Assembly: GCA_030067055.1 (NCBI GenBank)
Contig: JASJAL010000070.1
Location: 1-23,648 of the forward strand
DNA length: 23,648 nt
Direction: 5' to 3'
Origin: Kiloniellales bacterium
GTDB lineage: Bacteria; Pseudomonadota; Alphaproteobacteria; Kiloniellales; JAKSBE01
How positions within the stretch are numbered: position 1 is the first letter of the stretch; each line of letters opens with the position of its first letter. The translations under genes were made by a program, and so were the position numbers. A model generated the notes under the pieces. It was not told the origin of the DNA. It did no database searches and saw only the letters and a list, made by a program, of their open reading frames with translations. Below, in pieces: positions 16,167 through 23,648 of the stretch.

Positions 16167-17225
16167 ATGGCGCTCAAAATCGGCAAGCTTGAACTCTACA
16201 TGGGCCCGACGGGGGCCGGTGCGCCGGACGACCTGCGGCAGGTCATCGTCGACTTCATCGACGGCGCGACCAAGCGCCTGGAGATCGCCGTCCAGGAGTT
16301 GGAGGACGAGGCCATTGCCCAGGCCATCGTCCGGGCCCGGCAACGCAAGGTCCAGGTCTGGGTGGTGCTGGAGGCCGATTACCTGCGGGCCAAGCGGTCC
16401 CACGCGGATCCCTTCAGCCCCGGCGGCGAGCACGAGCCGAACCGCCGGCTGCACGACGCCATCCTGCGCGCCAACATCCAGGTTCGCACAGACTTCAACC
16501 CCGAGATCTTCCACCAGAAGTTCATCGTCCGCGACCGCGAGGCCGTGCTGACCGGCTCGACCAACTTCACGCCGACCGGGGTCGAGCGTAACCTCAACCA
16601 CGTGGTGATCATCAAGGATCGCGAGGTCGCCAAGGTCTACCAGCGCGAGTTCAAGGAGATCCGCCAGGGCCATTTCGGCAAGCTGAACGAGGGCCACGAT
16701 GCGGCGCCGCCCGACCTCAAGGTCTCCGGCGTTCCGATCCGCATCGCCTTCGCGCCGGACCACAACCCGGAAATGGAGATCATGAAGCAGATGCTGAAGG
16801 CGCGCGAGCGGATCGACTTCGCGATCTTCACCTTCGCCCAGTCCTCGGGCATCGACGACAGCATGATCACGCTCAGCGCCGCCGGCCGGAAGCTGCGCGG
16901 TGTCTTGGACGCCCGACAGGCGAACCAGGTCTGGGCGGCGACCCGTCCGGTCAAGAACGCCGGCGCCCGGCTGTGGCAGGTCTCGCAGTCCGCCACGGTC
17001 GGCAAGCTGCACCACAAGCTGATGGTGATCGACGGCCAGGTGATCGTGGCCGGCAGCTTCAACTACACCGGGCCGGCGACCCGTCTGAACGACGAGAACA
17101 TCGTCGTCATCGGCGACCTGGAGGCGGGCAATGCCACCTCGATTGACCGGCAGCGCCGACTCGGCGGCTTCGCCCTGGCGGAGATCGACCGGATCATCAG
17201 CCAGCACGCCGTCGAGATCGCCTGA
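16167..17225 (+). CDS. Phospholipase D-like protein with two HKD motifs
   Basis: 352 aa from the ATG at 16167, where conserved sequence begins (MALKIGKLELYMGP). The longer upstream frame from 16026 is unconvincing. Two complete HxKx4Dx6GSxN motifs are present: FHQKFIVRDREAVLTGSTNF (His116) and LHHKLMVIDGQVIVAGSFNY (His282). Two motifs in one chain mean a self-contained active site. No signal peptide or membrane helix is visible, so a cytoplasmic phosphodiesterase or nuclease is as likely as a phospholipase. Substrate unknown. The next gene starts 60 bases later in the same direction. Confidence 0.9.
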   Translation: MALKIGKLELYMGPTGAGAPDDLRQVIVDFIDGATKRLEIAVQELEDEAIAQAIVRARQRKVQVWVVLEADYLRAKRSHADPFSPGGEHEPNRRLHDAILRANIQVRTDFNPEIFHQKFIVRDREAVLTGSTNFTPTGVERNLNHVVIIKDREVAKVYQREFKEIRQGHFGKLNEGHDAAPPDLKVSGVPIRIAFAPDHNPEMEIMKQMLKARERIDFAIFTFAQSSGIDDSMITLSAAGRKLRGVLDARQANQVWAATRPVKNAGARLWQVSQSATVGKLHHKLMVIDGQVIVAGSFNYTGPATRLNDENIVVIGDLEAGNATSIDRQRRLGGFALAEIDRIISQHAVEIA

Positions 17226-17285
17226 TTGCGCGGGCCGTCCGCCGGCAAGTGGCGCGGCGGGGCGGCGGGTGATACCCTGCCGGCC

Positions 17286-18614
17286 ATGAACCTCTACCGC
17301 CTGCTCATGAAGCGCGCCGAGGAAGGCCGGCCGGTCCGTTGCGGCCTGATAGGCGCCGGCAAGTTCGGCTCGATGTTCCTGGCCCAGGCGGCCGAGACCG
17401 TGGGCCTGGAGGTCGCGGTCATTGCCGACCTCGATCCCGGCCGGGCGCGCGCGGCCTGCGCCGCGGTCGGCTGGTCCGAGGCGCGCATCGCTGCGACTCG
17501 CTTCACCGAGGACGCCGCCGCGCTGATCGCGGCGAGCGGGCTCGAGGTGGTGGTCGATGCCACCGGCCATCCGGCGGCGGGCATCCGCCACGCCCGGGCC
17601 TGCGTGGCAGAGGGCAAGCACCTGGTCATGGTCAACGTCGAGGCCGATGCCCTGGCCGGACCGTTGCTGGCCCGCGAGTTCGAGCGCGCCGGATTGGTCT
17701 ATTCGCTCGCCTATGGCGACCAGCCGGCGTTGATCTGCGAGCTGGTCGACTGGGCCCGGGCCTGCGGCTTTCCGGTCATCGCCGCCGGCAAGGGCACTAA
17801 GTACCTCCCGGCCTACCACAACATGACCCCCGAGACGGTCTGGGACAGCTACGGCATCAGCCCGGAAGCGGCGGCCGCCGGCGGCATGAATCCCAAGATG
17901 TTCAACTCCTTCATGGACGGCACCAAGTCGGGCATCGAGATGGCCGCGGTCGCCAACGCGACCGGCCTGACCCCGGCGCCCGAGGGTCTCGCCTTCCCGC
18001 CCTGCGACGTCGAGGCCCTGCCGCAGGTGCTGCGTCCCAAGGCCGAGGGCGGCTGGCTGCACCACAAGGGCCAGGTCGAGGTCGTCTCCAGCCAGGAGCG
18101 CGACGGCAGCGACGTCGCCCGGCACCTGCGCTGGGGCGTCTACGTGGTCTTCGAGGCACCCGGCGACTATGCGGCGCGCTGCTTTACGGAGTACGGCCTG
18201 GTCACCGACGACAGCGGCCGCTACAGCGCGATGTACAAGCCCTTTCACCTGATCGGGCTCGAGCTCGGTATCTCGGTCGCCTCGGCGGCCCTGCGCGGCG
18301 AGGCGACCGGCGCGCCGACCGGCTTCCGCGGCGACGTGGTCGCGGTCGCCAAGCGCGATCTCGCGGCCGGCGAGGTGCTCGACGGCGAAGGCGGCTACAC
18401 CGTATGGGGCCGCCTGATGCCGGCCGAGGACAGCCTGGCCCAAGGCGCGCTGCCCCTCGGCCTGGCCCACGACGTGAAGCTCACGGCCGGAGTAGCACAA
18501 GGCGCGGTCGTCCGCTGGGCCGACGTCGAGGTCGACGAGACGGTCGAAGCCGTCCGAGTCCGTCGCGAGATGGAACGGGCCTTCGCGCCGCCGGGCCAGG
18601 CCGCGGCGCAATAA
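17286..18614 (+). CDS. NAD(P)-dependent homoserine-dehydrogenase-like oxidoreductase with C-terminal SAF domain
   Basis: 442 aa. The N-terminal Rossmann fold has CGLIGAGKFGSMF (GxGKxG at residues 23-28) and VVVDATGHPAAG. A central dehydrogenase-like domain has GDQPALICELVDWAR and GKGTKYLPAYHNMTPE. From about residue 355 a SAF (antifreeze-like) domain follows with AKRDLAAGEVLDGEGGYTVWG. The architecture matches COG4091, described as predicted homoserine dehydrogenase with a SAF domain, some members of which act in sugar-acid catabolism. The substrate is not known here. The ATG at 17286 is chosen because the frame upstream is low-complexity. The aldo/keto reductase gene follows after 14 bases, so the two are probably co-transcribed. 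Confidence 0.85.
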   Translation: MNLYRLLMKRAEEGRPVRCGLIGAGKFGSMFLAQAAETVGLEVAVIADLDPGRARAACAAVGWSEARIAATRFTEDAAALIAASGLEVVVDATGHPAAGIRHARACVAEGKHLVMVNVEADALAGPLLAREFERAGLVYSLAYGDQPALICELVDWARACGFPVIAAGKGTKYLPAYHNMTPETVWDSYGISPEAAAAGGMNPKMFNSFMDGTKSGIEMAAVANATGLTPAPEGLAFPPCDVEALPQVLRPKAEGGWLHHKGQVEVVSSQERDGSDVARHLRWGVYVVFEAPGDYAARCFTEYGLVTDDSGRYSAMYKPFHLIGLELGISVASAALRGEATGAPTGFRGDVVAVAKRDLAAGEVLDGEGGYTVWGRLMPAEDSLAQGALPLGLAHDVKLTAGVAQGAVVRWADVEVDETVEAVRVRREMERAFAPPGQAAAQ

Positions 18615-18628
18615 GGGAGATTCGAAGG

Positions 18629-19639
18629 ATGGAATATCGCCGTCTGGGCCGCAGTGGCCTGATGGTCTCGCCGATCTGTCTCGGCACCATGATGTTCGGC
18701 GGGCGCACCGATCCGCTTACTTCCGATCGGATCATCGGCCAAGCACGCGACGCCGGGGTCAACTTCATCGACACCGCCGACGTCTACAACGAGGGCGACT
18801 CCGAGGAGATCACCGGCCGGGCCATCGCCGCCGAGCGCGATCGCTGGGTTCTGGCGACCAAGCTCAGCAACCCCATGGGCGACGGACCCAACCAGCAAGG
18901 CCTTTCGCGCAAGTACGTCATGACCGCGATCGAGGCCAGCCTGCGCCGCCTGGGCAGCGACTACGTCGATATCTACTACCTGCACAAGGAAGACCTGGGC
19001 ACGCCGCTGGAGGAGACCGTGGCGGCCATGGGCGACCTGATCCGCGCCGGCAAGATCCGCTACTTCGGGGTCTCGAACTACCGCTCCTGGCGGATCGCCG
19101 AGATCGTCCGGCTCTGCGACCTGCAGCGCGTGCCGCGCCCGGTGGTCAGCCAGCCCTACTACAACGCCATGAACCGGATGCCCGAGGTCGAGCACCTGCC
19201 GGCCTGCGCCCACTACGGCCTGGGCGTGGTGCCCTACAGCCCGCTGGCGCGCGGGGTCCTGACCGGCAAGTACCATCCCGACGAGGCGCCGCCGGCCGAG
19301 ACCCGGGCCGGGGCCGAGGACACCCGCATGATGCAGACCGAATGGCGCCGGGAATCCCTGGTCATCGCCCAGCAGGTCAAGGCCCACGCCGAGGCGCAGG
19401 GCATAACCCCGGGCCAGTTCGCCATCGCCTGGCTGCTGAACAACGCGCTGGTCACCGCGCCCATCGCCGGGCCGCGCACCGAGGCCCAGTGGGCCGACTA
19501 CCTGGGCGGCCTGGCCTACGCCTTCACCGCCGAGGACGAGGCCCTGATCGACGGCCTGGTCGCGACCGGCCATCCCTCCACGCCCGGCTACAGCGATCCC
19601 GCCTATCCAATCGAGGGCCGGATCACGTTGAGCGGCTGA
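18629..19639 (+). CDS. Aldo/keto reductase
   Basis: NAD(P)H-dependent carbonyl reductase with a TIM-barrel fold; cytoplasmic. 336 aa. The start MEYRRLGRSGLMVSPICLG is typical of the family. The catalytic tetrad is visible: Asp48 and Tyr53 (FIDTADVYNEGDSEE), Lys78 (VLATKLSN) and His119 (IYYLHKEDLG). The cofactor region near the C-terminus is PIAGPRTEAQW. An AAGGGAGA ribosome-binding site overlaps the stop region of the previous gene. The substrate cannot be inferred, though co-transcription with the SAF-domain dehydrogenase and the GFA-type protein suggests a shared aldehyde- or sugar-acid-related route (inference). Confidence 0.93.
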   Translation: MEYRRLGRSGLMVSPICLGTMMFGGRTDPLTSDRIIGQARDAGVNFIDTADVYNEGDSEEITGRAIAAERDRWVLATKLSNPMGDGPNQQGLSRKYVMTAIEASLRRLGSDYVDIYYLHKEDLGTPLEETVAAMGDLIRAGKIRYFGVSNYRSWRIAEIVRLCDLQRVPRPVVSQPYYNAMNRMPEVEHLPACAHYGLGVVPYSPLARGVLTGKYHPDEAPPAETRAGAEDTRMMQTEWRRESLVIAQQVKAHAEAQGITPGQFAIAWLLNNALVTAPIAGPRTEAQWADYLGGLAYAFTAEDEALIDGLVATGHPSTPGYSDPAYPIEGRITLSG

Positions 19640-19649
19640 GGACGGGACG

Positions 19650-20066
19650 ATGCACAGCCTCCCCGGCCGCTGCCACTGCGGCAACATCTCCCTGGTCTAC
19701 GAGACCGCCGTTGCGCCCGCCGAGACCGAGATCCGGGCCTGCGCCTGCGGCTTCTGCCGGCGCCACGGCGCGCTGGGCGTCTCCGATCCTCAAGGCCGCC
19801 TGCGGATCGCGGTCGCCGACCCGCAGCGGCTGATCCGCTACCGCTTCGCCCTGGGCACGGCCGATTTCCTGATCTGCGCCGACTGCGGGGTCTACGCCGC
19901 CGCGGTGCTGGCCGAGGGGGACGCCGCCTGGGCGGTCCTGAACCTGAACCTGATGGACGCCCGCGCCGAGTTCACCCGGGCGCCCCGGGTCGCCGACTAC
20001 GACCGGGAGGATGCAGCCGCCCGGGTCGGCCGCCGCAAGGCGAAGTGGACCCCGATCGCCGCCTGA
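19650..20066 (+). CDS. GFA/CENP-V-like zinc protein
   Basis: 138 aa. It carries the zinc-binding pattern of the glutathione-dependent formaldehyde-activating (GFA) family: GRCHCGNISLVYE near the N-terminus, ACACGFCRRHGA at about residues 31-42 and LICADCGVYAA at about 73-83. These supply six or more Cys residues for two zinc sites. Many family members do not use formaldehyde, so function is open. Begins 10 bases after the aldo/keto reductase stop and ends directly at the stop of the convergent minus-strand gene, with no intergenic base. Confidence 0.88.
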   Translation: MHSLPGRCHCGNISLVYETAVAPAETEIRACACGFCRRHGALGVSDPQGRLRIAVADPQRLIRYRFALGTADFLICADCGVYAAAVLAEGDAAWAVLNLNLMDARAEFTRAPRVADYDREDAAARVGRRKAKWTPIAA

Positions 20067-20420
20067 TCAGCCGCCGTTCAGGGCCTTCGTGGCGCGGGCG
20101 TGCAGATCACGCTGTACGTCGCCCTCGGCCTCCGGGAACTCAGCCCGCAGCCGGTCCAGCGCCTTGATCGTTCCGGCGTGGTCGTGCAGCCCGAAGCGGG
20201 CCTCGGCCAGATCGGCGAGCAGCCCGGCGCTGGCGCCGTAGATCAGGCAGCTCTCCAGCAGGTCCCGCGCCTCCTCGTGGTAGCTCTTGCCCAGGCACTT
20301 GCGGGCTAGCTTGAGCCGCTCTGCCACCGGCCGGTCCAAGGCCTTGAGACGGGTCGGCCAGTAGAGCCGCCATTTCGGCTTCGGGCGCTGGAACTTGATC
20401 GATTTCTTGGGCCGCCGCAT
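20067..20420 (-). CDS. Small unknown protein with helical-repeat character
   Basis: 117 aa. The basic N-terminus (MRRPKKSIKFQRPKPKWRLYW) is followed by helices resembling TPR-type hairpins (KLARKCLGKSYHEEARDLLE, LADLAEARFGLHDHAGTIKALDRL). No named family is recognised. The start CAT at 20418-20420 lies just after a remnant-like open stretch. It converges on the GFA gene with no gap. It may be a real TPR-like small protein, or the shortened remainder of a larger one. Confidence 0.6.
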   Translation of the reverse strand: MRRPKKSIKFQRPKPKWRLYWPTRLKALDRPVAERLKLARKCLGKSYHEEARDLLESCLIYGASAGLLADLAEARFGLHDHAGTIKALDRLRAEFPEAEGDVQRDLHARATKALNGG

Positions 20421-20444
20421 CCCAATCAGATAGGCGGCCCGGGC

Positions 20445-20543
20445 TCAGGCGCCAAGCCGTTCCCGGGCGATTTCGTACCACTCGCGCTGGGCCCGGAAAT
20501 AGGGCTTGCTGCAAGAACCGGGGAAAAGAGCCCCCCGGCCGCG
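20445..20543 (-). pseudogene. Possible C-terminal gene remnant, minus strand
   Basis: A minus-strand frame ends with TGA at 20445 and reads SKPYFRAQREWYEIARERLG plus a final Ala over its last 21 codons (20448-20510), protein-like in composition. Upstream it turns into Gly/Arg/Pro-rich sequence and meets a stop at 20544-20546. No start codon or ribosome-binding site is seen. It may be the tail of a lost gene. Family not recognised. The rest of the gap to 20768 holds a 7-bp perfect inverted repeat (20594-20600/20604-20610) and no gene. Confidence 0.3.
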
Positions 20544-20768
20544 CTAAGGGGGGATCGCGGCAGAGGGGCATAGAGTGGAAGCGTTCTTTTCTTGTCAGCA
20601 GGCTGCTGACGGCGGGGCGGCGGGGGATTGACCGCCTGCCGTCTGCCTGTCTGAGTAGTTCGTGTCGGAATTGGGCAGGTTTGTGGCTTCGGAATTAAAC
20701 TTTCTCCATCTTGTCCGGCATCGGCCGGAACTCGGGAAAGAACCAAGGAGAGCGGGGAGATCGGCGGT

Positions 20769-21515
20769 ATGGCGGGGGTGATGATCGTGACCGGCGGCAG
20801 CCGGGGCATCGGGGCGGCCACCGCCCGCCTGGCGGCGGCGCGCGGCTATGCGGTCTGCGTCAACTACCAGGGCAACGCCGAAGCGGCGGAGGCCGTGGTT
20901 CGGGACATCGTCGACGGCGGCGGCCGCGCCTTTGCGCGCCAGGCCGACATGGCGGTGGAGGACGAAGTCCTGGGCCTCTTCGATGCCGTCGACCGGGAGC
21001 TCGGCCCGGTCACCGCGCTGGTCAACAACGCCGGCCTGACCGGTCTTTTCTCCCGCCTGGACGAGGCGTCTTCCGAGACCCTGCGCCGGGTCGTCGAGGT
21101 TAACCTCCTGGGGGTCCTTTGGTGCTGCCAGGCCGCGGTCCGGCGCATGTCGACCCGCCACGGCGGGGCGGGCGGCGGCATCGTCAACCTCTCCTCGGCC
21201 GCCGCGACCCTGGGCAGCCCCGGCACCTACGTGTGGTACGCGGCGACCAAGGGCGCCATCGATAGCCTGACGCTCGGCCTGGCCCGCGAGCTCGCCCGCG
21301 AGGGCGTCAGGGTCAACGCCGTGTCGCCTGGCTACGTCGACACCGAAATCCATGCCGCCTCGGGCATGCCGGACCGGGTCGCGCGCGACGCGGACTCCCT
21401 GCCGATGGGCCGCGCCGCCACGGCGGAGGAAATCGCCGGACCCATCCTCTGGCTGCTGTCGGAGGAGTCGTCCTATACGACGGGTGCGGTCTTGCGGGTT
21501 TCGGGAGGCCGTTGA
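20769..21515 (+). CDS. Short-chain dehydrogenase/reductase (classical SDR)
   Basis: NAD(P)-dependent oxidoreductase, 248 aa. The Rossmann motif TGGSRGIG is at residues 8-15, NNAG at 86-89, the catalytic Ser at about 142, and YAATK gives Tyr157 and Lys161. VNAVSPGYVDTEIH follows, as usual for the family. The ATG at 20769 has GGGGAG upstream. The pattern of residues suggests a sugar or FabG-like SDR, but the substrate cannot be named. It stands alone, ending 13 bases before the stop of the convergent outer-membrane protein gene. Confidence 0.93.
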   Translation: MAGVMIVTGGSRGIGAATARLAAARGYAVCVNYQGNAEAAEAVVRDIVDGGGRAFARQADMAVEDEVLGLFDAVDRELGPVTALVNNAGLTGLFSRLDEASSETLRRVVEVNLLGVLWCCQAAVRRMSTRHGGAGGGIVNLSSAAATLGSPGTYVWYAATKGAIDSLTLGLARELAREGVRVNAVSPGYVDTEIHAASGMPDRVARDADSLPMGRAATAEEIAGPILWLLSEESSYTTGAVLRVSGGR

Positions 21516-21528
21516 GGCCGAGGTGCTG

Positions 21529-22212
21529 CTAGAAAGAGACGCCGAAGATCAGCATCAGGTCGTGGGAATGAAAGGCCGAATCCGGATCTCCGGCTTCCCG
21601 GTCCTGGGACGCGCGGTCGCCTTCGCCCTGGCCGACGTAGCGATAGGCCAGCGAGAGATTGAGATTGGTGGTCAGCGGCATGTTGACGCCGGCGGTCAGG
21701 CCCCAGGACAGGTTGTACCGCTCCCGGTCTTGCTCTTCCGAGGTCAGCCCGACCGGCCCGGTCGAGGCGGTGTCGCCGGGCCGCCGGGTCAGGCCGATCC
21801 CGCCGCCGACGTAAGGGCGCATGTCCACGCCGAAGAGGCCGTCATCGCCCAGGTCGAAGGCGTAAAGCAGGCTGACGGAGGCCGAGGCATCGGCCTCTCC
21901 CGTCTCGCCGCGCAAGGCCGCCATCTCGCTCGCGTGGGATCCTTGCAGGGCAAAGGGAGATTGCTGACCGAGACCGGCGGCAATGCGCCACTCGCCGCTT
22001 TCCCGCGGCAGCGCGTAACCCATGGAAACGCCGAAGCCCTGGAGGCCGCCTTCGGGATTGCTTCCAGCCGGGCTCAAAGCCAAGCTGCTCGCCGAGGATT
22101 GATTTGCAGCGGGCAGATCGAAGTCGAGATAAAACCGATCCTCACCCGCAATGGCCGGCCGGGCGAGGCCGATCAGCGCCACAAGGGTTAAGAAAAGGTT
22201 AATATTCCGCAC
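21529..22212 (-). CDS. Outer-membrane beta-barrel protein
   Basis: 227 aa. A cleavable signal peptide covers residues 1-22 (MRNINLFLTLVALIGLARPA, then IA before GEDRFYLD). The mature part has alternating beta strands such as GEWRIAAGLGQQSPF, MRPYVGGGIGLTRR, YNLSWGLTAGVNMPL, LNLSLAYRYVGQG and HDLMLIFGVSF. The terminal Phe is the usual outer-membrane insertion signal. About eight strands are plausible, as in OmpA/OmpW-like small barrels. The ligand or role is unknown. It is divergent from zapE and has a good promoter of its own. Confidence 0.85.
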   Translation of the reverse strand: MRNINLFLTLVALIGLARPAIAGEDRFYLDFDLPAANQSSASSLALSPAGSNPEGGLQGFGVSMGYALPRESGEWRIAAGLGQQSPFALQGSHASEMAALRGETGEADASASVSLLYAFDLGDDGLFGVDMRPYVGGGIGLTRRPGDTASTGPVGLTSEEQDRERYNLSWGLTAGVNMPLTTNLNLSLAYRYVGQGEGDRASQDREAGDPDSAFHSHDLMLIFGVSF

Positions 22213-22237
22213 GTTCTGATCTCCGAAAACCAGACGA

Positions 22238-22267
22238 AATATAGCAGGTTCAATCCTAGGACGCCAA
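22238..22267 (-). promoter_or_regulatory. Probable promoter of the beta-barrel protein gene
   Basis: On the minus strand: TTGGCG (22267 down to 22262), an 18-bp spacer, then TATATT (22243 down to 22238). The -10 box matches five of six consensus bases. It lies 26 bases upstream of the start codon. Confidence 0.5.
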
Positions 22268-22303
22268 AATCAACTTTAGGTTAGTTTCGTGACCTTTGCC
22301 ACT

Positions 22304-22332
22304 TTGCCTGACGGTTAAACTATTCCTTAACC
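22304..22332 (+). promoter_or_regulatory. Possible zapE promoter
   Basis: TTGCCT at 22304-22309, a 17-bp spacer, TTAACC at 22327-22332. Its -10 form resembles that of the sdh promoter. The gap around it (22213-22383) is clearly AT-richer than the genes. Weak by-eye call. Confidence 0.35.
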
Positions 22333-22383
22333 ACCTACGTCAGTTTAACGCTTCAACCCATTGCGCCAGTGTAACACTTTCGA

Positions 22384-23526
22384 ATGATCGACGGTCCGCT
22401 TCCGATATATCGCCAACGCCGCCGGGACGGCCTGATCAAGCCCGACATGGCGCAGGAGCTTGCGGCCGAGAAGCTGCAGAGCCTGCACAATGCCCTCCGA
22501 CATTACGAACCGGCGATGGGCCGGGGCGGTTGGAAAGCGCGTCTCGGCCTGGAACGTCGAAAAGCGGATCCTCCTCAAGGACTCTATATGTTCGGCGGGG
22601 TGGGCCGCGGCAAGTCCATGCTGATGGATATCTTCTTTGACTCCGCCCCTGTTGCATTAAAGCAACGGGTCCACTTCCACGCCTTCATGGCCCAGGTCCA
22701 CGACCGCCTGCACGCCTGGCGCCAGAAGACCAAGGGCAGCAAGGCCGATCCCCTGCCGGAGCTGGCGGCCGAGCTGGCCGAGGAAGCCTGGCTGCTGTGC
22801 TTCGACGAGTTTCACGTGGTCAACATCGCCGACGCCATGATCCTGGCCCGGCTCTTCACCGGGCTCTTCGACCTCGGCGTGGTGGTGGTCGCGACCTCGA
22901 ACTTCCCGCCCGACCGGCTCTACGAGGGCGGCCTGCAGCGCGAGCGCTTCCTGCCCTTCATCGAGCTGCTCAAGCAGCGCCTCGACGTGCTCGAGCTCGA
23001 CGGCCAGATGGACTATCGCCTGGCCCGACTGCGCGAGCTGGAGGTCTATCACCAGCCCTTGGGCGCAGCGGCCGACGCGGCCCTGGAGGCCGCTTTCGCC
23101 CGCCTGACCGAGGGCGCGGCGGTGGCGCCGGACAGCCTGACCGTCAAGGGCCGGACCCTGGAGGTGGCGGCGGCGGCCCGCGGCGTCGCCCGCTTCGGCT
23201 TTGCCGAGCTTTGCGAGCGGCCCCTGGGTGCGGAGGACTACCTGGCCCTGGCCCAGCGTTATCACACCGTCGTGCTGGCCGGCGTCCCGATGCTGACCCC
23301 GGAACGCCGCGACGCGGCGCGGCGCTTCATGGTCCTGATCGACGCGCTCTACGAGCAGCGCTGCAACCTCATCGTCTCGGCCGAGGCCGCGCCCGAGGCG
23401 CTCTATCCCGAGGGCGGCGGCGCCTTCGAGTTCCAGCGCACCGTCTCGCGCCTCAACGAGATGCAGTCCAAGGACTACGTCGAGGCGGCCTCGGCCCCCG
23501 ACGCGGCGCGCCGCGCCAGCGGCTAG
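22384..23526 (+). CDS. zapE: ZapE, AFG1-family AAA+ ATPase
   Basis: Cell-division-associated ATPase that in E. coli acts on FtsZ; related to mitochondrial AFG1/LACE1. 380 aa. Walker A is GGVGRGKSM at residues 71-79 (LYMFGGVGRGKSMLMD), Walker B is LLCFDEFHV from 137, and the sensor motif TSNFPPDRLY is at about 171-180. The C-terminal region CNLIVSAEAAPEALYPEGG and EFQRTVSRLNEMQS is typical of the family. Normal alphaproteobacterial length. Start at 22384, the first in-frame ATG matching the family N-terminus (MIDGPLPIYRQRRRDG). Followed at once by two large palindromes. Confidence 0.95.
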   Translation: MIDGPLPIYRQRRRDGLIKPDMAQELAAEKLQSLHNALRHYEPAMGRGGWKARLGLERRKADPPQGLYMFGGVGRGKSMLMDIFFDSAPVALKQRVHFHAFMAQVHDRLHAWRQKTKGSKADPLPELAAELAEEAWLLCFDEFHVVNIADAMILARLFTGLFDLGVVVVATSNFPPDRLYEGGLQRERFLPFIELLKQRLDVLELDGQMDYRLARLRELEVYHQPLGAAADAALEAAFARLTEGAAVAPDSLTVKGRTLEVAAAARGVARFGFAELCERPLGAEDYLALAQRYHTVVLAGVPMLTPERRDAARRFMVLIDALYEQRCNLIVSAEAAPEALYPEGGGAFEFQRTVSRLNEMQSKDYVEAASAPDAARRASG

Positions 23527-23584
23527 GGCGTTATCCGATCAGGTGGAATCGCTTCGCGATCCATCTGGCCGGATGTAACGCCCT
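23525..23584. repeat. Large imperfect palindrome 1 (intergenic repeat type)
   Basis: Outer arms AGGGCGTTA (23525-23533) and TAACGCCCT (23576-23584). Partly matched inner arms (TCCGATCAGG-type against CTGGCCGGAT-type) close on GC-TTCG-CG at about 23550-23557. It begins one base into the zapE stop codon. It could act as the terminator of zapE, but no T-run follows. The form is that of a dispersed palindromic repeat. Confidence 0.65.
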
Positions 23585-23598
23585 AACGTCTGAGTGTT

Positions 23599-23648
23599 AG
23601 CGCACTACTCCCGGCCAGACGCGAACGCGTCTGATCGGGAAGTGCGCT
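23599..23648. repeat. Large palindrome 2, running to the window edge
   Basis: Arms AGCGCACT (23599-23606) and AGTGCGCT (23641-23648) enclose TCCCG/CGGGA arms and a perfect core CAGACGCG (23616-23623) with CGCGTCTG (23626-23633) around AA. Only a few mismatches interrupt the 50 bases. It sits 14 bases after palindrome 1 and may extend past the window. Confidence 0.6.

Noticed and set aside
16104..18611. 835-codon minus-strand frame antisense to the PLD-like and SAF-domain genes
   Set aside because: Shadow of two well-supported + strand genes; composition is not protein-like.
20594..20610. Perfect 7-bp palindrome as an intrinsic terminator
   Set aside because: No T-tract follows it on either strand.

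Overview
The window comes from a GC-rich alphaproteobacterium. The sdhCDAB operon, the mesaconyl-CoA hydratase of the ethylmalonyl-CoA pathway, a chemoreceptor with a C-terminal PilZ domain, a DUF1127 protein beside a GcvA-type LysR regulator and a DUF6494 protein all fit a member of or near the Rhodospirillales. That placement is inference from gene content. I see no rRNA, tRNA, CRISPR array, intact insertion sequence or prophage. Most of the window is ordinary chromosomal gene content.

Layout. 1-900 is the 3' part of asd (aspartate-semialdehyde dehydrogenase). 901-1246 is non-coding and holds several inverted repeats and a clear minus-strand intrinsic terminator downstream of pdxY (1247-2104, minus). 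Divergent from pdxY is a two-gene operon, a malyl-CoA thioesterase/lyase-type enzyme (2242-3129) and mesaconyl-CoA hydratase (3126-4175). 4176-5287 is a 1.1-kb gap with no credible protein gene. Its first part is an inverted repeat. Its middle (about 4243-5010) has the look of a long structured RNA: low T, A in excess of T, many local hairpins and tetraloops. Its end is AT-richer, with DnaA-box-like sites and the sdh promoter. 5288-8673 is sdhC-sdhD-sdhA-sdhB (respiratory complex II).

8906-9565 is a PaiB-like FMN-binding protein. 9685-11634 is a methyl-accepting chemotaxis protein with a C-terminal PilZ (c-di-GMP) domain. It converges on, and overlaps, a GcvA/VtlR-type LysR regulator (11613-12545, minus), which is divergent from a 67-aa DUF1127 protein. 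Then come a membrane-anchored glycerophosphodiester phosphodiesterase, an unknown exported 514-aa protein, a small DUF6494 protein (minus), a two-HKD phospholipase-D-like protein, and a probable operon of a SAF-domain dehydrogenase, an aldo/keto reductase and a GFA-type zinc protein (17286-20066). A small unknown minus-strand protein, an SDR oxidoreductase, a minus-strand outer-membrane beta-barrel protein and zapE (AFG1-type ATPase) follow. The window ends in two adjacent large palindromes of intergenic-repeat type.

How the genes work together. Malyl-CoA thioesterase/lyase and mesaconyl-CoA hydratase act late in the ethylmalonyl-CoA pathway, which turns acetyl-CoA into glyoxylate/malate and propionyl-CoA (then succinyl-CoA). 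Succinate dehydrogenase takes the resulting C4 acids onward, so acetate and PHB-type carbon use is well represented. The most unusual item is the candidate long structured RNA directly upstream of the sdh operon. All RNA, promoter and terminator calls are from reading the sequence by eye and are not computed.
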